In this document: piece by piece, positions 62,943-64,000 of the stretch | Layout of the letters: each line of letters starts with the position of its first letter | Numbering within the stretch: position 1 is the first letter of the stretch | Assembly (NCBI GenBank): GCA_021463145.1 | Contig: JAJTWZ010000019.1 | Coordinates: 1 to 64,000, forward strand | Origin: Blastocatellia bacterium | GTDB taxonomy: Bacteria > Acidobacteriota > Blastocatellia > UBA7656 > JADIYM01 | Reading direction: 5' to 3' | DNA: 64,000 nt | Notes under the pieces: model-generated | Database searches by the model: none | Told to the model about the DNA's origin: nothing | The model's input: the letters and a program-made list of their open reading frames with translations, nothing else | Position numbers and translations under genes: made by a program

Positions 62943-64000
62943 ATGATGAACTGGATCGTCCGGACCTCACTCAACCTCCGCGCAGTGGTCGTTGTCCTGG
63001 GCGTGGTCTTCATGATCGCCGGACTGCAGACGATCCGGACCACGCCGCTCGACGTCTTCCCCGAGTTCGCGCCGCCTCTGGTCGAGATCCAGACGGAAGC
63101 GCCGGGTCTTTCGACGGCTGAAGTCGAGAGTCTGATCTCGGTGCCGATCGAGCAGGCCGTCAACGGCACGTCCTGGCTGAAGACGCTACGTTCGAAATCA
63201 GTACTCGGCCTTTCGTCCGTGGTACTCGTGTTTCAGGAAGGCACCGACCTGATGCGAGCGCGACAACTCGTCCAGGAGCGGCTCGCGATCGTTGCCGGAC
63301 GATTGCCCGACGTGGCGCATCCCCCCGTCATCCTGTCGCCTCTCTCTTCGACGAGCCGTTGCATGAAGATCGGAATCTCGTCGACGGCCATGTCGCAGAT
63401 GGATATGACCACGCTCGCGAGATGGACGATCCGGCCGCGGCTGATGGCGATTCCCGGGGTCGCCAACGTGGCGATCTGGGGAGAGCGCGACAGGCAGATC
63501 CAGGTTCTGGTCGATCCCGATCGCCTCGAGGCCCACGGGACGACGCTGGACGAGGTCGTGACGGCCACGCGATCGGCGACGGCGCCCGGCGCCGGCGGAT
63601 TCGTCGACACGCCGACGCAGCGCCTGCCGGTCACTCACGTGTCGCCGATCGAGGGCGCCGCCGATCTTGCGCGCATCCCGGTCGCTTTCAAGTCGGGCTC
63701 GGCTCTTCGTCTCGGCGACGTTGCCGACGTTCGAGAAGGTTTTGCGCCTCCGATCGGAGACGCCGTCATCAACGACATGCCCGGACTGCTTCTGATCGTC
63801 GAGAAGCAGCCTTGGGGCAACACGCTCGAGGTTACGCGCAAGGTGGAGGCCGCCCTTGCGGATCTGCGGCCCGGCCTGACGGGTCTCGAGATCGACTCGA
63901 CAATCTTCCGGCCGGCGACCTTCATCGAGCGCGCGATCTCGAACCTCAACCACGCCCTCCTGCTCGGCTGCCTGCTCGTAGTGCTGGTTCTCGCTGTGTT
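62943..64000 (+). CDS. RND heavy-metal efflux permease (CzcA/CusA type), truncated by window
   Basis: An open frame starts at the ATG at 62943 ([20 protein letters not shown]) and runs off the window after about 352 codons, so it is absent from the ORF track. The N-terminal helix and the periplasmic porter segment [19 protein letters not shown], with [21 protein letters not shown], are typical of heavy-metal RND permeases. The metal specificity motif in helix 4 lies beyond the edge. Together with the adaptor, outer channel and two-component system it forms a metal-efflux operon. Confidence 0.9.
   Translation, partial: MMNWIVRTSLNLRAVVVVLGVVFMIAGLQTIRTTPLDVFPEFAPPLVEIQTEAPGLSTAEVESLISVPIEQAVNGTSWLKTLRSKSVLGLSSVVLVFQEGTDLMRARQLVQERLAIVAGRLPDVAHPPVILSPLSSTSRCMKIGISSTAMSQMDMTTLARWTIRPRLMAIPGVANVAIWGERDRQIQVLVDPDRLEAHGTTLDEVVTATRSATAPGAGGFVDTPTQRLPVTHVSPIEGAADLARIPVAFKSGSALRLGDVADVREGFAPPIGDAVINDMPGLLLIVEKQPWGNTLEVTRKVEAALADLRPGLTGLEIDSTIFRPATFIERAISNLNHALLLGCLLVVLVLAV

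Overview
The window reads as a high-GC Gram-negative bacterium: it encodes signal peptides, lipoproteins, an outer-membrane efflux component and periplasmic c-type cytochromes. Several multidomain proteins (a Ser/Thr kinase-AAA-TPR-solute-binding fusion, a VIT/vWA protein, a TPR/formylglycine-enzyme-like protein, a DUF4388 response regulator) and families of palindromic intergenic repeats resemble what is seen in Acidobacteriota, Myxococcota or Planctomycetota. I cannot assign a phylum from the sequence alone. Coding density is high and most lines of the ORF track are antisense or out-of-frame shadows in GC-rich genes.

Left edge (1-2.0 kb): two integron-like attC sites flank a small membrane-protein cassette and are followed by a secreted-protein cassette. 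A gene-free stretch with three copies of a short repeat comes next. 2.1-15.9 kb: a nitrate/nitric-oxide respiration block. It holds a hemerythrin-like protein, an NnrS-like protein, a cysteine-synthase-like enzyme, a Crp/Fnr regulator, and a long nar operon running right to left: diheme cytochrome c, narG, narH, narJ, a NarI-Rieske fusion, cytochrome b, and cytochrome c lipoprotein. The operon appears to wire a bc-type module directly to the nitrate reductase. Three GTGA-N6-TCAC-like palindromes upstream of these units are candidate sites for the linked Crp/Fnr protein.

16-29 kb: envelope and signalling proteins (SGNH hydrolase, NTF2-like pieces, TPR-FGE protein, VIT-vWA protein, secreted nuclease, response regulator-DUF4388, AP2-like protein, VOC protein), then a palindrome-rich gene-free region. 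29-33.8 kb: a RecA-like ATPase followed by two translationally coupled dCTP-deaminase-fold paralogues, the second of which lacks the catalytic Glu. A two-domain VOC protein and a YitT protein follow. 34-49.6 kb: RmuC, a methyltransferase with FG-GAP-like repeats, a zinc-ribbon protein, a TOTE-type primase-helicase with degraded active sites, RidA, a zinc-ribbon/propeller protein, the giant kinase fusion, pirin, IlvE and a divergent Lrp regulator.

50-57.8 kb: a leftward gene run starting with a plasmid-type initiator (RepA/RPA family) and continuing through a membrane protein, an HD hydrolase, a HerA-like ATPase, a MazG-like hydrolase and two small proteins, ending at an intrinsic terminator. 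Upstream of repA lie twelve 17-bp iterons and an AT-rich patch, so this looks like a replication origin of plasmid or chromid type. 58-64 kb: a two-component system followed by a CzcCBA-type metal efflux operon, cut by the window edge. Three 20-bp tandem repeats precede the response regulator. I saw no tRNA, rRNA, CRISPR array, transposase or integrase gene.
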